Assembly: GCA_009392075.1 (NCBI GenBank)
Contig: VFHG01000036.1
Location: 1 to 5,966, forward strand
DNA: 5,966 nt
Source: SAR202 cluster bacterium
GTDB lineage: Bacteria > Chloroflexota > Dehalococcoidia > UBA3495
Reading direction: 5' to 3'
Part shown: one piece after another, positions 1 through 5,125 of the stretch
Numbering within the stretch: the first letter of the stretch is position 1
How the letters are laid out: every line of letters starts with the position of its first letter
The notes under the pieces: generated by a model
What the model was told of the DNA's origin: nothing
Databases searched by the model: none
What the model saw: only the letters and a program-made list of their open reading frames with translations
Position numbers and translations under genes: made by a program

Positions 1-176
1 GACTCTATGATGGCGAATGACTTATGAGACGGCTGATGTGACCACTGTCCCAGCACCTTAACTTCATCATTACCTTCAAGCCATTTTTGTGCGTCTCGAA
101 CGGCATCTGACCCAGTGCCACCCTCTCTCCCTGGGCATGTCATATGGTCGTGTGCGGCTGTTACATGGAAAAGCAT
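1..176 (-). CDS. 5' part of a small unrecognised protein, cut by the left window edge
   Basis: An ATG at 176 on the minus strand opens a frame that stays open for 58 codons to the window edge. The protein begins MLFHVTAAHDHMTCPG and continues through a likely helix (about residues 23-34, DAVRDAQKWLEG) into a second strand-rich segment (about 39-58, containing VKVLGQWSHQ and SFAIIE). This beta-alpha-beta pattern suggests a small ferredoxin-like or dimeric alpha/beta-barrel protein, and the MLFHVTA...CPG opening resembles small uncharacterised DUF3303-like proteins; that likeness is from memory and tentative. A GGAGGA ribosome binding site lies 4 bases upstream (181-186), which favours this start over an in-frame ATG five codons earlier at 191. 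The true length and C-terminus lie outside the window. I am fairly sure it is a real gene but cannot give its function. Confidence 0.72.
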   Translation of the reverse strand, partial: MLFHVTAAHDHMTCPGREGGTGSDAVRDAQKWLEGNDEVKVLGQWSHQPSHKSFAIIE

Positions 177-180
177 AGTG

Positions 181-207
181 TCCTCCAGCATTAAATAGAT
201 TGGAGGA
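181..207 (-). promoter_or_regulatory. Inverted repeat covering the Shine-Dalgarno of the left-edge gene
   Basis: TCCTCCA (181-187) and TGGAGGA (201-207) form a perfect 7-bp inverted repeat around a 13-base AT-rich loop. Read on the minus strand, the second arm is the ribosome binding site GGAGGA of the gene starting at 176. If the first arm is in the transcript, the hairpin would hide the ribosome binding site and could control translation. If transcription starts downstream of the first arm, the repeat could instead be an operator at the start site. The repeat is seen directly; the role is inference. Confidence 0.4.
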
Positions 208-235
208 TACTACCGGAAAGAAGCCTAATCATCAA
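207..235 (-). promoter_or_regulatory. Weak sigma-70-like promoter for the left-edge gene
   Basis: On the minus strand TTGATG (230-235) and TAGTAT (207-212) are separated by exactly 17 bases, each matching the consensus at 4 of 6 positions. Initiation would fall near 200, so the 10 element touches the inverted repeat at 181-207 and most of the upstream arm would be left out of the RNA. This is a modest match and could be chance. Confidence 0.25.
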
Positions 236-589
236 ACCCTGATATTCCAGAAATCACCGTGCAAAATTCCAGGCTAAGTTCGGTGTTGCCGAAGAAGAAG
301 CCGACGGTCCAAGGTTAGGACTGCCATCGGGCCCTGTAAGCACCCCCCAAGCACCTCGCCCCTATGGCTTCCTGATAAAGGGTGTCTCTGGAACAAGAAA
401 ACCCCCTCAAACGAAGGGAATTCTGTCATCTTTTGGCGCCGGACAAAAAAGAGCACCTGAGGGTCACGGATAATACACTTCGTAAGGAGTATATTAAGGG
501 AACCACGAGCAGTTCATTCCGCAGACGACGTCGTTTTCATGTACAGACAGGCGATTCGTCTTGCGATTTTCTAATGGAGGGCACAGGCC
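208..589. other. Intergenic stretch with no supported gene
   Basis: This stretch lies between the divergent left-edge gene and the alpha/beta hydrolase. Open frames exist on both strands, but none has a plausible start with a ribosome binding site and a protein-like composition; the translations are rich in Arg, Pro and Ser with no family I recognise. One forward frame is open from about 245 to 471 but has no start codon. I see no tRNA fold, long repeat or confident terminator. AT-rich hexamers such as GATAAT (469-474) and TATATT (490-495) could be promoter 10 elements for the hydrolase, but neither has a good partner at proper spacing. Confidence 0.5.
576..581 (+). promoter_or_regulatory. 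Ribosome binding site of the alpha/beta hydrolase
   Basis: GGAGGG ends 8 bases before the ATG at 590 and settles this start against the longer overlapping frame that opens at 382, which is in another reading frame and unlike a protein. Confidence 0.7.
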
Positions 590-1345
590 ATGCCGTTCTA
601 CGAAAGAGAATCCGTCCGTATCCACTACGAAGAAGTAGGGTCCGGATATCCCCTGCTGATCATCCCCGGTGGCGGGCTCAATGCCTCTTTGCCACTGTTG
701 AATACGTCGGTGCCGTTCAACCCGATGGAGAGATACAAAGAAGATTTCCGTTGTATCGGTGTTGATTTGCGCAACGCTAACCCAGGACAATCGAGCGGCC
801 CGCTTGAGATTGACCGGCCCTGGGACTCCCATTCCGATGACCACCTTGGGCTGATGGACCACCTTGGCATCCAAGAGTTTTTGGTCATGGGCTTCTGCAT
901 TGGCGGGCCGATGATCCACAACCTACTCAGACTAGCCCCGGATCGCGTAGTTGCAGCGGCGTTGATGCAGCCCAGTGGTTTCAGCCCTCAGCACCCGGAC
1001 CTGTTCTACCAGAACAATATTAAAGCCTGGGGACCGCCTCTATGCGAGAAGCGTCCTGAAGTCACCATGGACCTGGTCCATGACTTCCTCACCAGCATGT
1101 ACACCGACCGCGCCGACTTCGTCTTCACCGTTTCACGCGATTTCGTGCGTTCGCTCCACACGCCGCTGCTGATAGCTCCCGACGACATACCCGCGCATCC
1201 ATACGCGGCCGCGATGGAGGTCGCAGACCTCGCTCCAAATTCCGAGGTCACAATTTTTCCTTGGAAGGATTCTCAGCCGCACATCGATGAGGTAGTAGAT
1301 CACACGCGGCGCTTCCTCAAGGAACATGCTACTGTCAAAGATTAG
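590..1345 (+). CDS. Alpha/beta hydrolase with cysteine nucleophile
   Basis: This 251-residue protein has the alpha/beta-hydrolase layout: an opening strand pair (VRIHYEEVGSG), an oxyanion-region loop PGGG at 26-29, a GVDLRN strand at 57-62, a nucleophile elbow at 101-106, and a last strand and helix carrying the candidate histidine H231. The elbow reads GFCIGG, so the nucleophile position is Cys103, not the usual serine. Asp199, in LLIAPDDIPAHP, sits where the catalytic acid is expected. A Cys elbow of this form is best known from dienelactone hydrolase (carboxymethylenebutenolidase), but the rest of the protein looks more like generic short alpha/beta hydrolases of about 250-280 residues. 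There is no signal peptide or membrane segment, so it is probably cytoplasmic. It may hydrolyse an ester, lactone or C-C bond; the substrate is unknown. It appears monocistronic, followed by a hairpin terminator. The fold is secure, the reaction is not. Confidence 0.9.
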   Translation: MPFYERESVRIHYEEVGSGYPLLIIPGGGLNASLPLLNTSVPFNPMERYKEDFRCIGVDLRNANPGQSSGPLEIDRPWDSHSDDHLGLMDHLGIQEFLVMGFCIGGPMIHNLLRLAPDRVVAAALMQPSGFSPQHPDLFYQNNIKAWGPPLCEKRPEVTMDLVHDFLTSMYTDRADFVFTVSRDFVRSLHTPLLIAPDDIPAHPYAAAMEVADLAPNSEVTIFPWKDSQPHIDEVVDHTRRFLKEHATVKD

Positions 1346-1420
1346 GAACTCGGACCGGTGACCGTGGTGAAGATGCTCAAGAGATTCATATGACACCCGA
1401 ACGAGAAATTATAGGCACAG

Positions 1421-1450
1421 AACGCCTCAGCCATAATCGGCTGGGGCGTT
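1421..1450 (+). terminator. Hairpin terminator after the alpha/beta hydrolase
   Basis: AACGCCTCAGCC (1421-1432) and GGCTGGGGCGTT (1439-1450) pair over 12 positions, one of them a G-U wobble, around the 6-base loop ATAATC. The hairpin is 76 bases after the hydrolase stop and before the oxidoreductase ribosome binding site. The trailing sequence is only moderately U-rich (GTTAATTAT), so it may be a weaker intrinsic terminator or an RNA end-protecting stem. It separates the two genes into different transcription units. Confidence 0.6.
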
Positions 1451-1474
1451 AATTATCTGCTTGGTGCAGACAGC

Positions 1475-1480
1475 GGAGGG
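1475..1480 (+). promoter_or_regulatory. Ribosome binding site deciding the oxidoreductase start
   Basis: GGAGGG sits 1 base before an ATG at 1482 and 7 bases before a GTG at 1488, both in the same frame. Normal spacing favours the GTG. The TTG at 1461, also in frame, lies upstream of this site and has no obvious ribosome binding site of its own. Confidence 0.6.
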
Positions 1481-1487
1481 TATGACG

Positions 1488-2609
1488 GTGCTAGAAAAAT
1501 CTTCAGATGTCGTGATAATCGGTGGCGGTGTGACCGGTTGCTCCATCGCCTATCAACTGGCCAAGCAGCAAGTTCGTGTGGTGGTCTTGGAGCGCACACG
1601 GTTCGCCGCCGGGGCCTCTGGCGCCACGGCGGGAGTAATCTCGCCGTTGTGGCACGTGGATCCAGAAGTCGAGCCAATGTGGCGTTTGGGCATGCGCAGC
1701 CTGGAACTCTTCCCGTCGTTGGCGTCAGAACTTTCCGAGGCCGGAGTCGATCCTGAATTTCGCCAGACCGGAGTGTTCAAATTGGCCTTTACGGACGAAG
1801 AGGCCGACGAACTGCGACGGAATTTGGTTTGGCAGAGCGAACTGGGGTTCGGCGTTGCCTGGTTGGACCAAGCAGAGGTTCTCCAGCGGGAGCCGGAGGT
1901 CAGTACGGCGGTCTTGGGCGGTATTTTTTCTCCCAAAGAGGGATATGTCCGGGGCCAGCGGTTGGTGGATTCTTTGGTCCAAGCCGCCAGCCGGTTGGGC
2001 GCACAGTTTCACCAAGGGGTCGAGGCCCTTAACCTTCGGACCGAGGGGAAGCGGGTAACCGGGGTGGTCACGTCCTGGGGCAACATCGATGCGCCCCAAG
2101 TGGTGCTGGCTGCCGGGCCGTGGAGCGGGCTCCCAGCCAGATGGCTGCGGCAGCAAGGAGCGCCGGAGATTCCGGTGAGGCCGGTCAAGGGAGAGAGAAT
2201 CCTTCTACGCAAGCCCGGTTTCCTGCCCCGCTCCCCTGTCCGGAATTCCGAGGCTTACGTAGTGCCCAGGATGGACGGAGATGTGCTGGTGGCGGCCACT
2301 CGAGTGGAAGGCCGGTTCGACGAAGTGGTCACCGCCGGCGGCGTGAGCCATCTTATTGCCGCCGCGGCCTTGAGTTTTCCCGGCCTATCCGATGCTGAGT
2401 TCGTATCCGGCCGGGCAGGCGTGAGACCGGCCACGCCCGATCTCATGCCGATCCTGGGCCCGGCGCCAGATGTCGAAGGACTCAGCATCGCGGCGGGGCA
2501 TGACGCGGTAGGCATCATGCTTAGCCCCGCCACCGCCGAATTGATGGCCCAATATCTGTTGGATGGGAACGCGGCGCCGCTGGAACCTTTCAGTCTTTCC
2601 CGGTTTTAG
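1488..2609 (+). CDS. DAO-family FAD-dependent oxidoreductase (glycine/sarcosine-oxidase-like)
   Basis: This is a 373-residue flavoprotein when started at GTG 1488 (375 from ATG 1482, 382 from TTG 1461). The N-terminus has the Rossmann dinucleotide motif VVIIGGGVTG with glycines at 12-17, Glu35 at the end of the second strand (VVVLER) to bind the adenosine ribose, and the ASGATAG loop (43-49) typical of DAO/ThiO-like oxidases. The C-terminal part has AGVRPATPD (310-318), a proline-rich ILGPAP, and GHDAVGIMLSP (337-347), the usual second FAD-contact region before the closing helix. The family oxidises primary or secondary amines of amino acids such as glycine, sarcosine or D-amino acids, giving an imine plus peroxide or reduced acceptor. 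The only cysteine is Cys18 in the Rossmann domain, so the covalent Cys-flavin link of monomeric sarcosine oxidase is not expected. No thiamine gene is nearby, so I do not call it thiO. Length is normal for the family; the substrate is open. Confidence 0.9.
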   Translation: MLEKSSDVVIIGGGVTGCSIAYQLAKQQVRVVVLERTRFAAGASGATAGVISPLWHVDPEVEPMWRLGMRSLELFPSLASELSEAGVDPEFRQTGVFKLAFTDEEADELRRNLVWQSELGFGVAWLDQAEVLQREPEVSTAVLGGIFSPKEGYVRGQRLVDSLVQAASRLGAQFHQGVEALNLRTEGKRVTGVVTSWGNIDAPQVVLAAGPWSGLPARWLRQQGAPEIPVRPVKGERILLRKPGFLPRSPVRNSEAYVVPRMDGDVLVAATRVEGRFDEVVTAGGVSHLIAAAALSFPGLSDAEFVSGRAGVRPATPDLMPILGPAPDVEGLSIAAGHDAVGIMLSPATAELMAQYLLDGNAAPLEPFSLSRF

Positions 2610-2617
2610 CCTGCCGC

Positions 2618-2743
2618 TTACCCAGACAACGCCACGGCCAGTATCGCCACTTTGCCCTGGGCGACTGCGGCCAGGCCGTTTTTGATGGCTCCGGCTAGGC
2701 GTTTGGGGTCTTCCACTCGTTCCCCGTGGCCGGCGGCGTATGT
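2618..2743 (-). pseudogene. C-terminal remnant of a thiamine-diphosphate enzyme (acetolactate-synthase-like)
   Basis: On the minus strand a 41-codon stretch ends in TAA at 2618-2620 and is preceded by an in-frame TGA at 2744-2746. It contains GHGERVEDPKRLAG followed by AIKNGLAAVAQGKVAILAVAL, which reads like the extreme C-terminus of acetolactate-synthase-type ThDP enzymes: a Gly-x-x-Gly-Glu-x-Val loop, a helix of the form DP..L..A....A......G, then a closing strand. Such enzymes have about 550-600 residues, so only the last 7% remains. I find no convincing continuation in any minus frame upstream to 2940. Its end is 8 bases from the oxidoreductase stop, so an intact convergent neighbour probably once stood here and was cut off when the DNA now carrying the M24 gene was joined on. 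Confidence 0.65.
2668..2683 (+). terminator. Possible short terminator after the FAD oxidoreductase
   Basis: CGGC (2668-2671) and GCCG (2675-2678) form a 4-bp stem with a CAG loop, directly followed by TTTTT (2679-2683), 59 bases after the oxidoreductase stop. The stem is short and lies within the ThDP-enzyme remnant, so the match may be accidental. Confidence 0.25.
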
Positions 2744-2787
2744 TCATGGAAGTTTTCTCAGTTGGCGACGATTGCCCGTTCCTAGGT

Positions 2788-2874
2788 TCATTCAGCCGCC
2801 AAGAGGGCGTCCCCGCCGATAGTTCTACTCCAAATCCGCAAGTTGCCCTCAGGGTCAATCCCGGAGCGTTGCCG
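2788..2874 (-). pseudogene. Possible second gene remnant, low confidence
   Basis: A 28-codon minus-strand frame between a TAG and a TGA (2788-2790) encodes a segment with a protein-like feel, including IDPEGNLRIWSR and GGDALLAAE at its end. It is in a different frame from the ThDP-enzyme remnant downstream and I do not recognise a family. It could be the tail of another gene lost in the same rearrangement, or chance; at this length the evidence is thin. Confidence 0.2.
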
Positions 2875-2897
2875 CTATTGCACGATTGGGCTAGACT
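2869..2897 (+). promoter_or_regulatory. Candidate sigma-70-like promoter for the M24 gene
   Basis: TTGCCG (2869-2874) and TAGACT (2892-2897) are 17 bases apart, each a 4-of-6 consensus match. Initiation near 2904 would leave a leader of about 36 bases. The preceding gene is over 250 bases away with a remnant between, so a separate promoter is expected here. The match itself is modest. Confidence 0.3.
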
Positions 2898-2939
2898 CAT
2901 CCAACCCTAAAAGGGCAATTCGAAGCCCGGAGGCCTTTA

Positions 2940-4064
2940 ATGGCAGGCAAGAACATCGCCAACATCGAACGTTTGAACAAATTGATGGACGAGAACGGCT
3001 TTTCGGCCGTAGTCGCTCGTTCAGGAAAGAATTTCACCTATCTGGCCGGGTTTGCCTATCCGGGAACCTTAGCGCGGCACCTGGATTTTCCTGACTCACC
3101 CAGAGGGGTGTTGGTGGTCTGGCCGCGTCAGGGTGACCCTGTGTTGGTTGTGAACGAGATTGCCGCGCCTTTGCCGCGCCGCGACGGCTGGATCGAGGAC
3201 ATCCAAGTCTATGACGGTTATGCCGAGTCTCCTTACGCCCGGACCGCGGACATCCTCAAGGAAATGGGCTTGGAGAATAAAAAGATCGGAGCGGAGAAGG
3301 ACTACCTCAGCGCTCTCCAATGGGAAGAACTGACCTCGTTGCTGCCCAAGGCTAAGATCATGGACTGTACCGACATGATGGACCGGGTGCGCTGGATAAA
3401 GACCTCGGCTGAGGTGGAAAGGATTCAGAAGGGCGCCAACCTACTAGATGAAGCCTATCTGGATGTCTTCCCGACGGTCCGGCCCGGCGATACCGAACGA
3501 GACGTGCATTCCCGCATCATCGAGGCCTGCATCAGGCGCGGGGCCAACTGGGCCCACGGCATCCTCAACACCAGCCGCAACAACGTGGCCTACGGTGGCG
3601 AAGGAGACATGGTATTTCAGTCCGGAGACATCATTAGGAACGACTACGTTTCGTATCTGGACGGATACCCCGGCCATCAGTCGCGAACCGTGGTAGTGGG
3701 CGAGCCGAGCCGGGAACTCATAGAGACTTACAAGATTCACCGGGACATCTACCGGGCGACCATCGACCACTGCCGACCGGGGGTACGGGCGTCGGACGTC
3801 TACCACTTCGCCAACAACGCCTTCAACGACGCTGGGATAGAAGGGAAAGTCGCTTTGGCCGGCCACGGCGTCGGCGCTTGGTGGCACCAGCAAGAACCCT
3901 ACATGGTCCCTTCAGGTAAGCACAATCTGGAAAAGGGAATGGTTGTCGCTCTGGAGCCGCACATCGGCCACTGGCACTTGCAGGATATGGTGCTGATCAC
4001 GGACGCCGCGCCGCTGCTTCTTTCTCCCCTGATCAACACGGATGAAATGTTGGTGGCGGGGTAG
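2940..4064 (+). CDS. M24-family (creatinase/Xaa-Pro peptidase fold) protein with altered metal site
   Basis: This 374-residue protein has two domains: a creatinase-type N-terminal domain (about 1-150; FSAVVARSGKNFTYLAGF at 21-38 is typical) and a pita-bread C-terminal domain (about 155-374). Aligning by motif to Xaa-Pro aminopeptidases, the five metal ligands Asp-Asp-His-Glu-Glu become Asp235 (IIRNDYV), His246 (GYPGHQSRT, where GD.TRT is usual, with the normal 11-residue offset from Asp235), His309 (AGHGVG), Glu339 (LEPHIG) and Gln348 (HLQDMVLIT, where IED is usual). HQQEP at 316-320 replaces the common HExP. Two of five ligands thus differ, so standard two-metal peptidase chemistry is doubtful. 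Non-peptidase members of this fold include creatinase, the ectoine hydrolase DoeA and the DMSP lyase DddP; I cannot tell which, if any, it resembles most. A GGAGG site (2929-2933) 6 bases before the ATG supports the start. No signal peptide is seen. The fold is sure, the reaction unknown. Confidence 0.9.
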   Translation: MAGKNIANIERLNKLMDENGFSAVVARSGKNFTYLAGFAYPGTLARHLDFPDSPRGVLVVWPRQGDPVLVVNEIAAPLPRRDGWIEDIQVYDGYAESPYARTADILKEMGLENKKIGAEKDYLSALQWEELTSLLPKAKIMDCTDMMDRVRWIKTSAEVERIQKGANLLDEAYLDVFPTVRPGDTERDVHSRIIEACIRRGANWAHGILNTSRNNVAYGGEGDMVFQSGDIIRNDYVSYLDGYPGHQSRTVVVGEPSRELIETYKIHRDIYRATIDHCRPGVRASDVYHFANNAFNDAGIEGKVALAGHGVGAWWHQQEPYMVPSGKHNLEKGMVVALEPHIGHWHLQDMVLITDAAPLLLSPLINTDEMLVAG

Positions 4065-4066
4065 GT

Positions 4067-4086
4067 GGGCTGCAAGGCCCGTTTTT
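4067..4086 (+). terminator. Short terminator directly after the M24 gene
   Basis: GGGC (4067-4070) and GCCC (4077-4080) form a short stem around TGCAAG, followed after one G by TTTTT (4082-4086). It starts 3 bases after the M24 stop. The stem is short but placement and U-run fit an intrinsic terminator on the plus strand. Confidence 0.4.
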
Positions 4087-4099
4087 GCGGTGAGCCGTA

Positions 4100-4116
4100 G
4101 CGGGTTAAAAACCCGC
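4100..4116. repeat. Palindromic hairpin element in the convergent intergenic region
   Basis: GCGGGTT (4100-4106) and AACCCGC (4110-4116) form a perfect 7-bp stem with an AAA loop, flanked by GTA and CCTTAC. It lies between the convergent M24 and SDR stops, about 25 bases past the SDR stop. It may help end or protect both transcripts, though no U-run follows on either strand. GGGCGGGTT-type palindromes of this shape often recur as dispersed intergenic elements in bacterial genomes; only one copy is in this window. Confidence 0.5.
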
Positions 4117-4140
4117 CCTTACGTATCAGGTGGCCGAAAA

Positions 4141-4896
4141 TTACATGGCCGTGATTCCGCCGTCAATGATGAGTTCGATGCCCGTGATCCATGAAGACTC
4201 GTCTGAGGCCAGGTATAGCACGCCGAAGGCAACGTCTTCCGAGTTGCCCAACCGGCCCAACGGCACCTCGTCGGTCCGCTCCTGAAGCATGGCCGGGTTG
4301 CTGGTGATCCCCGCCAGCATGGGCGTGTCTATTGGCCCCGGGTGGATGGAATTGCAGCGTATCCGGTCCTCGGCATGTTGGATAGCCGTGCTTTTGGTGA
4401 AGACCCGGACCGCCCCCTTGGATGCACTGTAAACCGCCGGCGCTAGTTTGCGTCCCAGAATACCGGCGATGGACGAGACATTGATGATCGACCCGCCGCC
4501 GGCCCTGCGCATGGCCGGGATTGCACGCCGGGTGCCCAGGAAAACCCCTTTGGTGTTGACCGCCAGTACCTCGTCCCACAACTCTTCGGAAGTTTCTTCG
4601 ATACTCCCGCCACGGGCGATGCCGGCGTTGTTAACCAAGATGTCCAGTTTCCCCCAACGGGACTCGGCCAAGTCGATGGCCTTTTGCCAGTCGTCGTCCC
4701 GGGTTACGTCCAAATGGGAAAACACGGCGTCACCGCCTGAAGCCTGGACCTTTGCTTCGACGTCTTTGCCTTCCTGGTCCAAAACATCGCAGATCACAAC
4801 TTTGGCGCCTTCTTTGGCGAACAATTCAGACTCCAGAGCGCCCTGACCCCGCGCCGCGCCGGTTATGATTGCAACCTTGCCCTCCAATCTGCCCAT
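4141..4896 (-). CDS. Classical SDR-family oxidoreductase
   Basis: This 251-residue protein is a complete classical short-chain dehydrogenase/reductase. It shows the cofactor motif TGAARGQG (12-19), Asp37 after the second strand (VVICDV), which points to NAD(H) over NADP(H), the LDVT segment (62-65), NNAG (89-92), Asn114, Ser142 in NVSSIAG, the YSASK active site with Tyr156 and Lys160, HPGPIDTPM (185-193), and the usual closing IDGG. The TGAARGQG form is common among NAD-dependent alcohol dehydrogenases of this family. It should interconvert a secondary alcohol and a ketone in the cytoplasm; the substrate cannot be read from the sequence. The frame is open upstream to 5064, but the ATG at 4896 is the right start: it begins with the family's MGRLEGKVAIITG and has GGTGGAG with GGAG 8 bases before it, while the upstream part is not SDR-like and covers the promoter. 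It converges on the M24 gene and diverges from the gene at 5126. Confidence 0.95.
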   Translation of the reverse strand: MGRLEGKVAIITGAARGQGALESELFAKEGAKVVICDVLDQEGKDVEAKVQASGGDAVFSHLDVTRDDDWQKAIDLAESRWGKLDILVNNAGIARGGSIEETSEELWDEVLAVNTKGVFLGTRRAIPAMRRAGGGSIINVSSIAGILGRKLAPAVYSASKGAVRVFTKSTAIQHAEDRIRCNSIHPGPIDTPMLAGITSNPAMLQERTDEVPLGRLGNSEDVAFGVLYLASDESSWITGIELIIDGGITAM

Positions 4897-4928
4897 GGTC
4901 TCTACTCCACCTATGCCGGATGGACGAC

Positions 4929-4957
4929 ATTTTACAAGGGCGACTCCCTGTCGGCAA
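4929..4957 (-). promoter_or_regulatory. Sigma-70-like promoter of the SDR gene
   Basis: On the minus strand TTGCCG (4952-4957) is followed after exactly 17 bases by TAAAAT (4929-4934), matching the consensus at 4 of 6 and 5 of 6 positions. Initiation near 4922 would give a leader of about 25 bases carrying the GGTGGAG ribosome binding site. This is the best promoter match in the window and supports the ATG at 4896. Confidence 0.5.
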
Positions 4958-5021
4958 TCGAGATATTCCGTCCCTGCTGGCAGAGAGAAAATTGCCGCTG
5001 TACCCGCAGGATAAATGCGGA

Positions 5022-5027
5022 TATAAT
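5022..5027 (+). promoter_or_regulatory. Candidate 10 element for the gene at 5126
   Basis: A perfect TATAAT lies in the divergent region about 100 bases before the ATG at 5126. No good 35 hexamer sits 16-18 bases upstream (TTGCCG at 4992-4997 is 24 bases away), so it may need an activator or be inactive. TTGATA at 5067-5072 is an alternative 35 element but lacks a good 10 partner. Confidence 0.3.
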
Positions 5028-5125
5028 CGCTGCCAGCTTGGCCCGGCCTAGGCGTGGCGCACACGCTTGATACGGTCCCAACATCGAATCTAGGAACAAG
5101 TCCAGATGCTTAAGGGGGCGAGCCC

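Noticed and set aside
274..456. Minus-strand 60-codon frame
   Set aside because: No convincing ribosome binding site and a composition unlike a folded protein.
245..471. Forward frame open for about 76 codons (containing GVAEEEADGPRLGLPSGP)
   Set aside because: Has no start codon at a useful place and no recognised homology; low-complexity Pro/Gly/Lys composition suggests chance.
382..765. Forward open frame of 127 codons before and into the hydrolase
   Set aside because: Overlaps the well-supported hydrolase in another frame, has Arg/Ser-rich composition, and no recognisable motif or good ribosome binding site.
1488..2609. Assignment as the thiamine-pathway glycine oxidase thiO
   Set aside because: Motifs fit the wider DAO family, but there are no thiamine-biosynthesis neighbours. 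The adjacent ThDP-enzyme remnant uses thiamine diphosphate and does not make it.
2385..2900. 171-codon minus-strand frame across the oxidoreductase end and the gap
   Set aside because: Runs antisense through the oxidoreductase and uses a different frame from the ThDP remnant; no family resemblance.
3444..3893. 149-codon antisense frame inside the M24 gene
   Set aside because: Typical GC-rich antisense shadow; its Val/Asp-rich translation mirrors the codon pattern of the M24 frame.
4448..4846. 132-codon antisense frame inside the SDR gene
   Set aside because: Shadow of a complete SDR that carries all catalytic motifs.
4897..5064. N-terminal extension of the SDR to 5064
   Set aside because: The extra 56 codons are not SDR-like, cover the promoter, and the ATG at 4896 has the proper ribosome binding site and family N-terminus.
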